Positions 25,848 through 34,703 of a stretch of 64,000 nt of DNA are shown here, piece after piece. The translations under genes were made by a program, and so were the position numbers. The stretch is from contig JBBQLO010000001.1 of assembly GCA_038327915.1 (NCBI GenBank), forward strand, positions 1-64,000. The letters run 5' to 3'. A model generated the notes under the pieces. It had not been told where the DNA came from, did no database searches, and was given only the letters and a program-made list of their open reading frames with translations. This stretch comes from CAIXDB01 sp038327915 (lineage in GTDB: Bacteria; Patescibacteriota; Minisyncoccia; Phycocordibacterales; DATDWN01). The first letter of the stretch is position 1, and every line of letters starts with the position of its first letter.

Positions 25848-25853
25848 TACTAT
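25848..25853 (+). promoter_or_regulatory. -10 box TACTAT before the exonuclease pseudogene
   Basis: TACTAT ends 6 nt before ATG 25860; the promoter spacing survives although the gene is broken. Confidence 0.45.
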
Positions 25854-25859
25854 TTTAGT

Positions 25860-26408
25860 ATGTTAAACTATCTTATTGCAATGACTGATCTAAAAAATAC
25901 TGGCTTGGTATTTTCTCAGCATGAAATTATAGAAATAGGTCTTGTTGTTTTTGAATCAGCAACGGGCAAAATACACGATACATTGGATATAAAAGTGTAA
26001 CCTACTCATGTTGAAAATTCTATGTCCGAAGCTTTAGAAGTCAATGGTTACAACGAAGAGAGATGGTTGGATGCTGTCGACTTACACACAGCAATAGAAA
26101 TGTACGCATCAAAAACCAAAGACTGTGTATTTTGTGCTTATAACGTTGCGTTTGATTGGGGATTTATTTCTGAAGCATTTGTAAAAACGGGAATAGTGAA
26201 CCATATGAATACAGAAGAAAATCATGATCGTCTCGACCTTCTCACTATGGCGTGGATGGCGAGTCTCAAAAATAGTGAAAAGAGAAAATTCAATTTTCAG
26301 CGTGCATGCGCGGTTTTTGGTGTTCCAATTGAGCCTGATCCCCATACAGCACTAAATGGAGCGATGACTGCGTATGCTCTGTATAAAAAGATAAACAGTA
26401 TAAAGTAG
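25860..26408 (+). pseudogene. DnaQ-like 3'-5' exonuclease, broken by an in-frame stop
   Basis: The frame from ATG 25860 encodes LKNTGLVFSQHEIIEIGLVVF, the first exonuclease motif of the DnaQ/RNase T superfamily, but the catalytic D-x-E is D-x-K here. It is interrupted by TAA at 25998-26000 and continues in the same frame with NVAFDWGFISEAF (motif II), DRLDLLTMAWM and DPHTALNGAMTAYALY (motif III, H-x-x-x-x-D-like) to 26408. The stop is TAA, so recoding of TGA cannot rescue it. An internal ATG at 26022 could still give a 128-residue fragment. Loss of both a catalytic acid and the frame indicates decay. Confidence 0.75.
26399..26404 (+). promoter_or_regulatory. -10 box TATAAA before the DUF2914 gene
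   Basis: TATAAA ends 8 nt before ATG 26413, overlapping the end of the exonuclease pseudogene. Confidence 0.4.
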
Positions 26409-26412
26409 TGGC

Positions 26413-27561
26413 ATGAATAATATATTTACTCACGTACGTGACTGGTATGGACGCTTTGAGAGGCCCATTTCCTCGCTCTCACTTGTTGGAGGTTTCGTTT
26501 TTGATGCATTTACTTTGCGTCGAGTGGATCAGTTTTTGGAAAACTTTTTTGTGCTGGTTCACATTGTTGTTGTCGCTATATGTATTGTGTGGATTAATCG
26601 TCTTGATAATATTGTACACAGCGATGTGCAAGGCGAAGTTGAAAATGAAAAAAAACCAAGAACCATGCATTTTTGGCTCGTGAATATTTTGCAATTTTTC
26701 TTTGGAGGACTGCTGTCAGTTTATCTCGTCTTTTATTTCCGAAGTGCTGACTTTTTTGTCTCTTGGCCTTTTATTTTTGTCCTCGCTCTCACATTTTGGG
26801 CCAATGAGTCTTTGAAACGACATTTTACTCGCCTTATCTTTCAAGTTTCTCTTTTTTTTATATCTCTGTTTTCATTTGCTATTTTTGTTTTACCAGTCTT
26901 GCTTCACTCTATAGGTCCGAGAATTTTTGTTCTTTCAGGACTTGTCAGCATTATCGTTATCGCTATTTTTCTTGTTATTCTCCATTATGCGAGTCGGGAA
27001 AAATTTCGTCACAGTAGCAAATTAATTTTTATTTCTATTATAAGTATTTTTTCTATTTTCAATATATTATATTTTGCCCATCTCATACCACCTATTCCGC
27101 TTTCTCTTCAGAAAGGAGGCGTGTATCATTTTGTCGAGAAAAATCTAATAGGAAATTATATAGTAACGACCGAAGCAGCTAATTGGAAAGGTCGAGTTAT
27201 TTTATTTTTTAATTTTTTTCCTTCTGTTCATGTGAGTAGTGTGAGTGGTGGTAGCTTGTATGCATACAGTGCTATTTTTTCTCCGACAGATTTGAATACG
27301 ACTATCATCCACGAGTGGCAACAGTACACAGAGTCCACTCGCACGTGGAAGACACGTAGTCGGGTGGCTCTTCCTGTCGTTGGGGGTCGAGAGAAAGGGT
27401 TCCGCACCTATTCTACGTTGTTTTTTAGTCCTTCTAATCTCACAGCAGGTAAATGGCGAGTAAATGTTGAAACGACCGACGGACAGGTTATTGGCAGTTT
27501 ACGTTTTACACTTGTTCCAAGTAAGGTGGATGTCTCGTTACAAAAAGAAGTTAGATCCTAA
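26413..27561 (+). CDS. Multi-span membrane protein with C-terminal DUF2914 domain
   Basis: A 382-residue protein. Residues about 15-240 contain seven or so hydrophobic helices. The C-terminal part (about 270-375) is extracytoplasmic and shows the DUF2914 pattern: HEWQQYTESTRTWKTRSRV, REKGFRTYSTLFFSPSNLTA, then GKWRVNVETTDGQVIGSLRF. The domain's molecular role is unknown; it is common on envelope proteins. Starts 4 nt after the DnaQ-like pseudogene. Confidence 0.82.
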   Translation: MNNIFTHVRDWYGRFERPISSLSLVGGFVFDAFTLRRVDQFLENFFVLVHIVVVAICIVWINRLDNIVHSDVQGEVENEKKPRTMHFWLVNILQFFFGGLLSVYLVFYFRSADFFVSWPFIFVLALTFWANESLKRHFTRLIFQVSLFFISLFSFAIFVLPVLLHSIGPRIFVLSGLVSIIVIAIFLVILHYASREKFRHSSKLIFISIISIFSIFNILYFAHLIPPIPLSLQKGGVYHFVEKNLIGNYIVTTEAANWKGRVILFFNFFPSVHVSSVSGGSLYAYSAIFSPTDLNTTIIHEWQQYTESTRTWKTRSRVALPVVGGREKGFRTYSTLFFSPSNLTAGKWRVNVETTDGQVIGSLRFTLVPSKVDVSLQKEVRS

Positions 27562-27663
27562 AATATTGAGTATTGGGGGGTAAGACCTTATTTTTGTATA
27601 AAATTATTTTGAGTTTTTATAGATTGAAAAACAGTAAAATTTCCCAAATGCTGCCATTTCAGT

Positions 27664-27669
27664 TATAGT
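27664..27669 (+). promoter_or_regulatory. -10 box TATAGT before the MFS gene
   Basis: TATAGT ends 8 nt before ATG 27678. The 115-nt gap upstream is A/T-rich with no gene. Confidence 0.5.
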
Positions 27670-27677
27670 ACCAACCT

Positions 27678-29462
27678 ATGAATAAGAAAGTTTTATTTGC
27701 AGTTGTTTTTACCGTATTTGTAGATTTGCTTGGGTTTGGAATCCTTTTGCCAGTTATACCACAACTTTTGGCAAACCCTGCTTCACCTTTTTATCTCCTA
27801 CCACACGGGGTAAGTCTTAAAATGGGCTATATCATACTTGGTTTTTTGACTGCAATTTTTCCTTTTATGCAGTTTCTTGCTACGCCGATACTCGGTGAAC
27901 TTTCTGATCGTTTTGGGCGTAAACCCGTCCTTGCTTTTTCTCTTTTTGGTACAAGTCTTTCGTATGTTATTTTTGCAATGGGTGTCCTGACTCGAAACTT
28001 GCCACTACTTTTTATTGCACGTGCATTTGACGGACTCACGGGTGGCAATATCGCCGTCGCTCAGGCTGCTATTGCTGACGTATCTACCCCAGAAAATCGT
28101 GCTAAAAATTTTGGTCTTATAGGAGCTGCTTTTGGTGTCGGATTTATTCTAGGTCCATACTTGGGTGGTAAACTTTCTGATCCAACATTTGTTTCTTGGT
28201 TTAATGCATCTACACCTTTTTGGTTTGCAGCGGGTCTTGCATTTGTAAACACACTGTCAGTTATTTTCCTCCTGCCGGAGACACTCAAAGAAAAAAGTAA
28301 AACTCTTGCGCTTCACCTTGGCAAGTCTTTTCAAAATATTCGCAAAGCTTTTAGTCTTCCAAATATTCGTGCCGTGTTCAGTACCGTGTTTCTTTTTCAG
28401 GGTGGTTTTACATTTTTCACTACATTTTTTAGTGTCTTCCTTATTACGAAGTTTGCCTTTAATCAGGGCGATATAGGTAATTATTTTGCATATGTTGGAT
28501 TGTGGATCGCTTTCTCTCAGGCAGTTATTACTCGCCAAGTGACGAAGCGTTTTAATGAACAGGCTATCCTCCGTGTTTCTCTTATTGGTACGGGTATTTT
28601 TGTTCTTGCTCAGTTTATACCATCGGCATCGTGGGGACTCTTGCTCGTGGTACCATTTTTTGCAATGTTCAATGGACTGTCTCAAGCCAATCTTACATCA
28701 TTAGCCAGCCGCTCAGCTGGATCAGAAATGCAGGGAGAGATTCTTGGTATCAATGCTTCGGTTATGGCTCTCGCTCAGTCTATACCACCAATTCTTTCGG
28801 GGTTTCTAGCCGCGTCTATTGGTGCGAGAGTTCCTATATTTGTTTCTGGGATCGTTATAATTCTTGCGGGCATCGTCTTTATATTTGCTTATAGTAAGAC
28901 TTCCTCTGTAATTTTGCCTTACACAACATCTCACAAAAATAAATATATGAAAAAATTACTCATTGTTGCTGGCGTTCTTATCATTGTGTTGATTGGAGAA
29001 GTGACGTATTTCACTAAAATACGCACTCCTGCAAGTATATTCAACAGCGTAAACATTAGTGTCACACATCCACTACCGGTGACCGAAAACGCAGGCGTAT
29101 CTTCGACCACTACTGCTCATGCTGGGACAACTGGACAAGTAACGCCTTTGACACCGCCCGCAATACTTACGTACACCCCTATGATAATAACTCAAGCCAA
29201 TAATAACAGTATTGTGCATGTGAAAGTAGGATCACGTTTTACTCTTCAGCTCGGAGACATGCGGTGGAATATTTCTTTGAGCGATCCTGGCATCGTCAAT
29301 CGCGTACCTAATTTCGCTATGATTCGTGGTGCTCAGGGAATTTATTCAGCAGACAAACAAGGGGTGACTACACTCTCTGCCGAAGGACGTCCCACTTGTA
29401 ATCCTGGGGAAATGTGTGCCCAGTACATCATTATATTTTCGATAACCATTGTAGTTGAATAA
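27678..29462 (+). CDS. MFS transporter fused to a chagasin-like (I42) inhibitor domain
   Basis: A 594-residue frame. Residues 1-423 form a twelve-helix major facilitator of the TetA-type drug/proton antiporter group (LGFGILLPVIPQLL, then GELSDRFGRKPVL and ARAFDGLTGGNIAVAQAAI). From Met424 (ATG 28947) a second protein begins in the same frame: membrane helix 426-446, a Thr/Ser/Pro linker, then a beta-rich domain (VKVGSRFTLQLGDMRWNISL, MIRGAQGIYSADKQGVTTLS) resembling the I42 protease-inhibitor family. Such a domain is usually a separate lipoprotein. There is no stop between them, so this is a fusion; separate initiation at 28947 is possible. Confidence 0.85.
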   Translation: MNKKVLFAVVFTVFVDLLGFGILLPVIPQLLANPASPFYLLPHGVSLKMGYIILGFLTAIFPFMQFLATPILGELSDRFGRKPVLAFSLFGTSLSYVIFAMGVLTRNLPLLFIARAFDGLTGGNIAVAQAAIADVSTPENRAKNFGLIGAAFGVGFILGPYLGGKLSDPTFVSWFNASTPFWFAAGLAFVNTLSVIFLLPETLKEKSKTLALHLGKSFQNIRKAFSLPNIRAVFSTVFLFQGGFTFFTTFFSVFLITKFAFNQGDIGNYFAYVGLWIAFSQAVITRQVTKRFNEQAILRVSLIGTGIFVLAQFIPSASWGLLLVVPFFAMFNGLSQANLTSLASRSAGSEMQGEILGINASVMALAQSIPPILSGFLAASIGARVPIFVSGIVIILAGIVFIFAYSKTSSVILPYTTSHKNKYMKKLLIVAGVLIIVLIGEVTYFTKIRTPASIFNSVNISVTHPLPVTENAGVSSTTTAHAGTTGQVTPLTPPAILTYTPMIITQANNNSIVHVKVGSRFTLQLGDMRWNISLSDPGIVNRVPNFAMIRGAQGIYSADKQGVTTLSAEGRPTCNPGEMCAQYIIIFSITIVVE

Positions 29463-29548
29463 AAGTTATTCTTTCTATATTTTTTAGTTTTTTTTACTGT
29501 ATAATGAAATATTAGCCGGCGATTACTGTAATAATCTCGATACACCTC

Positions 29549-30142
29549 ATGGATGACAACACAGAGTTACGTGATGAAGTGTTAGCAGAACTTGTCCAAA
29601 AAGGTGACAAGGAGAAGTTTGGTGTATTGATGCATCGTTACGGGGAAAAGCTTTTTCGGTACGGTCGTCGGTTTCTGTCTGAAAGGGAGTCTATCGAGGA
29701 CATTGTCCAAGACGTTTTTATGAACACATATAAAAATATCCAAAGCTTCGATACATCACAAAAATTTTCTTCTTGGATATATCGCATTGCTCATAATGCT
29801 TTTGTGAATGAACTCAAACGCAGTTCAAGAAATCCACTGACTTTTTTTGATTTTGATTTTGACACACTTATATCTTACTCCGGCAGAGATCTTCATGAGG
29901 CAGATGGAGCCGTACACGACATTGAACAGAAAGAAATGAAAACAATGGTGGATCGAGGACTTGAAAAACTGTCGCCAAAATACAAAGAAATAATCATTCT
30001 TCATTATGTCGAAGATCTGAGCTACAAAGAAATATCAGATGTTTTGGCAATTCCTGTCGGTACCGTTGGTATTCGCCTCAAGCGTGCCAAGGACTCCCTA
30101 CGCAAGACATATGAAAAACTCGATCTCACATTCACTGTATGA
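29549..30142 (+). CDS. ECF-type RNA polymerase sigma factor
   Basis: A 197-residue sigma factor. Region 2 (about residues 22-90) shows LMHRYGEKLFRYGRRFL, ESIEDIVQDVFMNTYKNIQSF and FSSWIYRIAHNAF. Region 4 (about 140-190) has LEKLSPKYKEIIILHYVEDL, YKEISDVLAIPVGTVGIRLK and RAKDSLRK. It overlaps the next gene by ATGA, so the two are translationally coupled and the partner may be its regulator. TATAAT lies at 29500-29505, about 43 nt before the start. Targets unknown; the flavin-redox genes downstream are candidates. Confidence 0.92.
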   Translation: MDDNTELRDEVLAELVQKGDKEKFGVLMHRYGEKLFRYGRRFLSERESIEDIVQDVFMNTYKNIQSFDTSQKFSSWIYRIAHNAFVNELKRSSRNPLTFFDFDFDTLISYSGRDLHEADGAVHDIEQKEMKTMVDRGLEKLSPKYKEIIILHYVEDLSYKEISDVLAIPVGTVGIRLKRAKDSLRKTYEKLDLTFTV

Positions 30143-30861
30143 CTCAAGAAAAATTTATAACAAAAGAAGAAAAAATTCAGGAGACGGTTCTCGAAAAGAT
30201 TCGATGTAATGAGATAACCATGCGTCCGAAATTTTATCATTTCATGAAAGTCGTGGTATTTATTCTTGTAACTTTTTTAATTTTAGTTATTTCCGTATTT
30301 ATTTTTAGTTTTATTCTTTTCAGTATTCGTGCTTCAAGTCAGTTGTTTTTACTCGGATTTGGACTGCGTGGTATCGTTGTGTTTTTTGTGCTTTTTCCGT
30401 GGTTTCTTTGTATTTTGGATATTGTATTGATTTGTGTTCTTGAACTTCTACTCCGACATTTTCGATTTGGTTATAGACGCTCTGCAATCTACCTTCTTGG
30501 GGGTATTCTCGTGGTCATGATTTCCCTGGGTTTTCTTTTGGAGCGTGTCCGTTTTCATGAAGGATTACTTGATATTTCTGAGCATCATCGTCTTCTTTTT
30601 CCCCTTGGTGAAATGTATGCACATACGCGTGCCCTGCCTGCTCACGAGCAAGGACTCTGTCGGTGCGTTATAACGGCTATTTCGGTGGATTCCCTTATAC
30701 TCAGAGATGATGATTCTTCCTACGGGACCACTACTGAATTTGTTGTGGCGCTGCCACTTTCATTTGTTACAGACACATTTGTGGTAGGTGATCGGGTTTT
30801 TGTAGCAGGTACAGTGATTGACGGAAAAGCTCAAGCATTTGGGATTCAAAAAATGAAATAA
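30139..30861 (+). CDS. Membrane protein coupled to the ECF sigma factor (putative anti-sigma)
   Basis: A 240-residue protein that starts inside the sigma factor's stop codon. A charged cytoplasmic N-terminus of about 33 residues is followed by four hydrophobic helices (about 34-60, 68-100, 110-130) and an extracytoplasmic C-terminal domain with beta-strand character (CRCVITAISVDSLIL, FVVGDRVFVAGTVIDGKAQA), similar to an OB-like fold. Gene order and topology fit an anti-sigma factor, but no ZAS zinc motif (HxxxCxxC) is present. Function inferred from context. Confidence 0.65.
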   Translation: MTQEKFITKEEKIQETVLEKIRCNEITMRPKFYHFMKVVVFILVTFLILVISVFIFSFILFSIRASSQLFLLGFGLRGIVVFFVLFPWFLCILDIVLICVLELLLRHFRFGYRRSAIYLLGGILVVMISLGFLLERVRFHEGLLDISEHHRLLFPLGEMYAHTRALPAHEQGLCRCVITAISVDSLILRDDDSSYGTTTEFVVALPLSFVTDTFVVGDRVFVAGTVIDGKAQAFGIQKMK

Positions 30862-30938
30862 AAACTCTTTTGTGGGTGTATGAATATGCATAGCAACTGT
30901 AATCATAGCTGTGTACAAGGAATACACATATAATACAT

Positions 30939-31352
30939 ATGAAAAAAATCATCAGAAAGTCACTTAAGGGGTCACTACGAAGATATGGTAAAATTAAAAA
31001 TACACTGTGGGCGAGTGCTCGAGCGGGTTTTGTTACATCCATGATGCTTGTTGGTACTAGTACTGCCTTTGCCCAGCCTTACACTCTATATCGAGGGGGT
31101 ATGACTTCATCCCCCCAGTCTGTCTTTGACCAAGCGGACCAAGCGGATTATATTCCTTTTGTTTCCTCAACTGATGCCAAAGTAGACTCAAAGATGCACA
31201 CAATGCACCGCTTTAATTCTCGTTCTCGAGCTAGGGGACTGGCTAAGGGTCTCGGTGTGTCAGAAAGTGACATGAGTCGGGCACTCAGTGCAGGTAAACC
31301 AGTCAAACAGATGTTAATAGAAAAAGGAATTATGCCGTCGGAATTGAAATAA
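30939..31352 (+). CDS. Small exported protein of unknown function
   Basis: A 137-residue protein with a basic start and a signal-like helix (residues 25-44, ending STAFAQ). The mature part has an FDQADQADYIPF repeat-like stretch, then a basic RSRARGLAKGLGVSES segment and an IEKGIMPSELK end. TATAAT lies 4 nt before the ATG. It stands between the sigma/anti-sigma pair and the flavoprotein genes. The 78 bases before it hold no gene. Confidence 0.6.
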   Translation: MKKIIRKSLKGSLRRYGKIKNTLWASARAGFVTSMMLVGTSTAFAQPYTLYRGGMTSSPQSVFDQADQADYIPFVSSTDAKVDSKMHTMHRFNSRSRARGLAKGLGVSESDMSRALSAGKPVKQMLIEKGIMPSELK

Positions 31353-31390
31353 AACTAATTTACTTTAAAATTTAATTCTTGACTAATGGT

Positions 31391-31933
31391 ATGGAACTAA
31401 AAGCAAAAAAAAATATAGGTATTATTGTTGGATCAATCGTTGTTGTCATGATCTCAGTGGCGGTATACATTTTAGTTAAATCTTCAAAAAAAATGGAAGT
31501 AGTGGTATTGGATCATATAGATACAACACAGACACAGGCAGGTGTGACAATTAATGCGACAAGTAGTGTTGCAACTACAGAACGTGTCAACTCACACGGA
31601 TCAATGATGGGAAGTGGGGGTGGTATGATGGCACCTACTTATAAAAACGGCACATATACTGCAGTGGGTTCGTACAATTCTCCCGGAGGTTTAGAAAAAA
31701 TAAAAGTATCACTCACTCTTCAAAATGACACTGTCGTGGAGGCGATCACTGTTGGTGAAGCGTCTTCTCCAACGTCAAAAGAATATCAGGCACAGTTTAT
31801 ATCAGGTTTCAGGCCGAGTGTTGTTGGTAAAAATATAACAGCCATTTCTCTTGATGTTGTATCCGGATCTTCACTGACATCTCAAGGCTTTAACGATGCT
31901 GTACTAAAAATTAAGACACAAGCGAAAGGTTAG
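31391..31933 (+). CDS. Membrane-anchored FMN-binding flavoprotein (flavinylation substrate)
   Basis: A 180-residue protein. An N-terminal helix (about residues 8-30) anchors it, and a Met/Gly/Ser-rich linker leads to an FMN-binding domain (PF04205-type): NGTYTAVGSYNSPGGLEKIK at its start and DVVSGSSLTSQGFNDAV at its end. The D-x-x-S-G-x-S/T motif is the site where ApbE attaches FMN covalently to Ser/Thr. The gene for ApbE is the next one (10 nt away). It most likely carries electrons outside the membrane. Start at ATG 31391; a TTG at 31379 would add four residues. Confidence 0.88.
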   Translation: MELKAKKNIGIIVGSIVVVMISVAVYILVKSSKKMEVVVLDHIDTTQTQAGVTINATSSVATTERVNSHGSMMGSGGGMMAPTYKNGTYTAVGSYNSPGGLEKIKVSLTLQNDTVVEAITVGEASSPTSKEYQAQFISGFRPSVVGKNITAISLDVVSGSSLTSQGFNDAVLKIKTQAKG

Positions 31934-31942
31934 AACCGGACT

Positions 31943-32917
31943 ATGCGGTTACCAACTTTTTCATTTGAAGCCATTGGTACGCAGTGGGCAATATACATCG
32001 GAGATGAGGATGGAGAAGTTTCTTCCGATTTAAGTTTAGAATTGTCTGAAAAAATTCAAAAGAGGATCGCTGTATTTGATCTGCACTACTCGCGTTTCAG
32101 ATCAGATTCTCTCGTGTCTGAAATGTCTCGAGTTGCTGGAGTGTATACGTTGCCAGCTGATGCAGAAGCATTGTTTGACGTGTATAAGAAAACATACGAC
32201 GTGACTGGGGGTCTTGTCACTCCACTCATCGGTCAGGCTCTCGTTGATCTTGGATACGATGCACAATACTCCCTTGTGCCAAAGACGGTTATCGGAAAAG
32301 TACCCCAATGGAAAGACGTTCTACACTATGATTACCCACTTCTCACTGTGAAGACTCCCGTACTTCTTGATTTTGGGGCTGCGGGTAAGGGCTATTTGAT
32401 TGACATTATAGGGAAGATACTCAAAGATAGCCTGAGAAACAGTAAAGTATTTTCTTTTACCGTCGATGCTGGTGGAGATATTTTGCACGCAAAATGCGAA
32501 AAGCATATTACTTCCCCTAGGCAGCGCCTAGGGGTGATGAAAATAGAAAAAAAACTACGAGTTGGACTCGAGAATCCCGAAGACACCACTCAAATAATTG
32601 GTGTGGCAGAAGTTTGCAATGAAAGTATTTGTGGCTCTGCGGGCAATCGTCGCACGTGGCAAAAGTTGGGAAACAAAGGAGAAATAAAAAAACTTACACA
32701 CATTATTCACCCCGAAACGCATTCATCTCCGAAAGGAATATCTGCCATTTGGACTATTGCTTCGACCGCGTGTGTTGCCGACATGCTCGCCACTGCACTT
32801 TCTTTTGTTTCTCCTGAAATACTCAGACCACATTTTTTATTCGAATACCTCATTCTGAACACCGACTACAGTATCAATAAATCAGAGGGTTTTGTGGTTG
32901 AATTATTTACAGTATAA
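31943..32917 (+). CDS. apbE: FAD:protein FMN transferase
   Basis: Transfers FMN from FAD onto Ser/Thr of partner proteins. 324 residues. Motifs: HYSRFRSDSLVSEMSR near the N-terminus, LLDFGAAGKGYLIDII (substrate pocket), VDAGGDIL and the Mg-site STACVADMLATALSF. No signal peptide is visible, which is unusual since the substrate is extracytoplasmic. An insert after DAGGDILHAK (about residues 178-205) is longer than in typical ApbE and its DNA contains the CCCCTAGGC/GCCTAGGGG hairpin. Neighbours supply the likely substrate and the electron donor. Confidence 0.92.
   Translation: MRLPTFSFEAIGTQWAIYIGDEDGEVSSDLSLELSEKIQKRIAVFDLHYSRFRSDSLVSEMSRVAGVYTLPADAEALFDVYKKTYDVTGGLVTPLIGQALVDLGYDAQYSLVPKTVIGKVPQWKDVLHYDYPLLTVKTPVLLDFGAAGKGYLIDIIGKILKDSLRNSKVFSFTVDAGGDILHAKCEKHITSPRQRLGVMKIEKKLRVGLENPEDTTQIIGVAEVCNESICGSAGNRRTWQKLGNKGEIKKLTHIIHPETHSSPKGISAIWTIASTACVADMLATALSFVSPEILRPHFLFEYLILNTDYSINKSEGFVVELFTV
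32514..32534 (+). repeat. Perfect hairpin inside apbE
   Basis: CCCCTAGGC-AGC-GCCTAGGGG, a 9-bp stem with a 3-nt loop inside the coding region. Nearly the same palindrome (CCCTAGGC-AAC-GCCTAGGG) recurs at 34953-34973 after the 34704 gene. Confidence 0.6.
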
Positions 32918-32975
32918 TGTGATGAGTAATAAAATCTTTTTTGTGAAAAGAAATATTTTTTAATAATAAATTTTT

Positions 32976-34586
32976 ATGGAAAAAATCGATAATTTTTTAA
33001 ATGACATCACTATGTATAGAGTAATGCTTTACGGTCTTTGCATTTTAGCCGTTATTGCGATTATCTTTGGATTTTTGGGGGTTATTTCCTATTCTGGGTT
33101 TTCACTTTTTTTAAGTCTTGTCGTTATTATTTTTGCTTGTTTTACAACAAATCTAATTTTTGCAAAAATATTTCGAGCGCCAACAAACGTTGAGTCGTCG
33201 TGGATTACTGGTTTTATTTTATTTTTTATACTTTCACCGATCACTATTTCTTCTATCTTTCCCTTTCTTTCTCTTTCCACTTTTTCAAAAATTTTGATAT
33301 TCATTTTAGTTGGTACGATAGCAATGGCTTCTAAGTATATTCTCGCCATTGGCAAAAAACATATTTTTAATGCAGTTGCTATATCACTTTTTGTGATTGG
33401 TTTATTTGGTTTAGGCATAGGTATATGGTGGATAGCGAGTCCGGCGATGCTTGGACCAGTCGCTTTTTTGGGTTTTTTTATTTTACGCAAAACTCGTCGC
33501 TTCTCGCTCTTTTTTGCTTTTTTGGTACCGGCATATATTGCTATTTTAGTTTTTGCATTTTTAAATCACGTAGTATTGTCTAGTCTTTTTCTTCAAGTTT
33601 TTACTTCGTGGCCGATTATTTTCTTCGGCACCATTATGCTGACAGAACCACTCACCACTCCTCCATATCTTCGAATGCAGGTTATATACGGAATTTTGGT
33701 CGGAGTTCTTTTTGGCTCACAATTTTCTTTTGGACCAGTTTACTCCACTCCAGAATTTGCTTTGATTGTTGGAAATATTTTTGCTTATATAGTCAGTCCA
33801 AAACAAAAATTGATGTTAGAGCTTACAGAGAAAAAGAAAATTGCTTCAAATATTTTTGAATTTATTTTTACGTCCCCTCAAGTTGCTCTTCGAAAATTTT
33901 ATTTTAAACCAGGACAATATTTAGAATGGACACTTGCACACAGTCACCCAGACACTCGTGGTAACAGGCGTTATTTCACTATTGCTTCTTCGCCGACCGA
34001 AGACACTATTCGCCTCGGCATACGTACTGACCCGCTTGAGTCTAGTTCATTTAAGAAAAAATTAGTGTCGATGAAAAAGGGTGATCTGATAGTAGCATCT
34101 CAACTTGCAGGAGAGTTTACTATGCCGATAGATCATCACATCTCGATGGTTTGGATTGCAGGAGGTATTGGGGTAACACCTTTTCGTAGTATGCTTATGT
34201 ATTTATTGGACAAAAATGCAGAACAGAAAGAGAATAATATAAAGAAAAATAAAAACCAAGAAGAAATACATAACATCACTCTTTTTTATTCCAACAAAAC
34301 TTTTATAGATATTGCATATGCAGACATTCTTGATCGTGCCGAGAGGGAACTAGGAGTGAAAGTTGTGGTAACACTTACCGACATGGCTTCATTGCCCCCA
34401 GACTGGCAGGGCGAAACAGGATTTGTTGATCGAAGAATGATTGCGCGCCACGTCGTCGACCCTACCGTCTGCATGTACTATATTTCCGGTCCACACAACA
34501 TGGTCACTGCATATGAAACTGTACTTGCAGCCATGAATGTACGTTCTTCGCACATAAAGTCTGACTTCTTTCCTGGATTTGCATAA
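32976..34586 (+). CDS. NqrB/RnfD-like membrane domain fused to an FNR-type NAD(P)H oxidoreductase
   Basis: A 536-residue protein. Residues about 15-275 hold nine or so membrane helices with NqrB/RnfD character (TEPLTTPPYLRMQVIYGILVG near 220-240). The cytoplasmic C-terminal half is a ferredoxin-reductase-like module: FKPGQYLEW, RRYFTIASSP (FAD), a second barrel strand, WIAGGIGVTPFRSML (NAD(P)) and YISGPHNMV. It should move electrons from NAD(P)H to a membrane flavin and onward to the FMN protein at 31391. No ferredoxin [2Fe-2S] segment is present. TAATAA ends 6 nt before the ATG. Confidence 0.87.
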   Translation: MEKIDNFLNDITMYRVMLYGLCILAVIAIIFGFLGVISYSGFSLFLSLVVIIFACFTTNLIFAKIFRAPTNVESSWITGFILFFILSPITISSIFPFLSLSTFSKILIFILVGTIAMASKYILAIGKKHIFNAVAISLFVIGLFGLGIGIWWIASPAMLGPVAFLGFFILRKTRRFSLFFAFLVPAYIAILVFAFLNHVVLSSLFLQVFTSWPIIFFGTIMLTEPLTTPPYLRMQVIYGILVGVLFGSQFSFGPVYSTPEFALIVGNIFAYIVSPKQKLMLELTEKKKIASNIFEFIFTSPQVALRKFYFKPGQYLEWTLAHSHPDTRGNRRYFTIASSPTEDTIRLGIRTDPLESSSFKKKLVSMKKGDLIVASQLAGEFTMPIDHHISMVWIAGGIGVTPFRSMLMYLLDKNAEQKENNIKKNKNQEEIHNITLFYSNKTFIDIAYADILDRAERELGVKVVVTLTDMASLPPDWQGETGFVDRRMIARHVVDPTVCMYYISGPHNMVTAYETVLAAMNVRSSHIKSDFFPGFA

Positions 34587-34627
34587 AAGCTTTGTTTCTA
34601 GATCCATTTTTGATTTTTGGATAGCAA

Positions 34628-34657
34628 TTGACAAAATACATTTTACTGTTGTAAAAT
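34628..34657 (+). promoter_or_regulatory. Promoter of the 34704 gene
   Basis: TTGACA (34628-34633), 18-nt spacer, TAAAAT (34652-34657); the Shine-Dalgarno AAAGGAG follows shortly before ATG 34704. Confidence 0.55.
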
Positions 34658-34703
34658 ACAGTGGAAAGCTGAAAACAAGCTAAAGTTTTTAAAAGGAGAA
34701 AAT

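Noticed and set aside
25998..26000. Recoded stop codon in the DnaQ-like frame
   Set aside because: The codon is TAA, not the TGA that some CPR lineages read as glycine, and TGA ends ordinary genes here (for example xseA and the ECF sigma factor).
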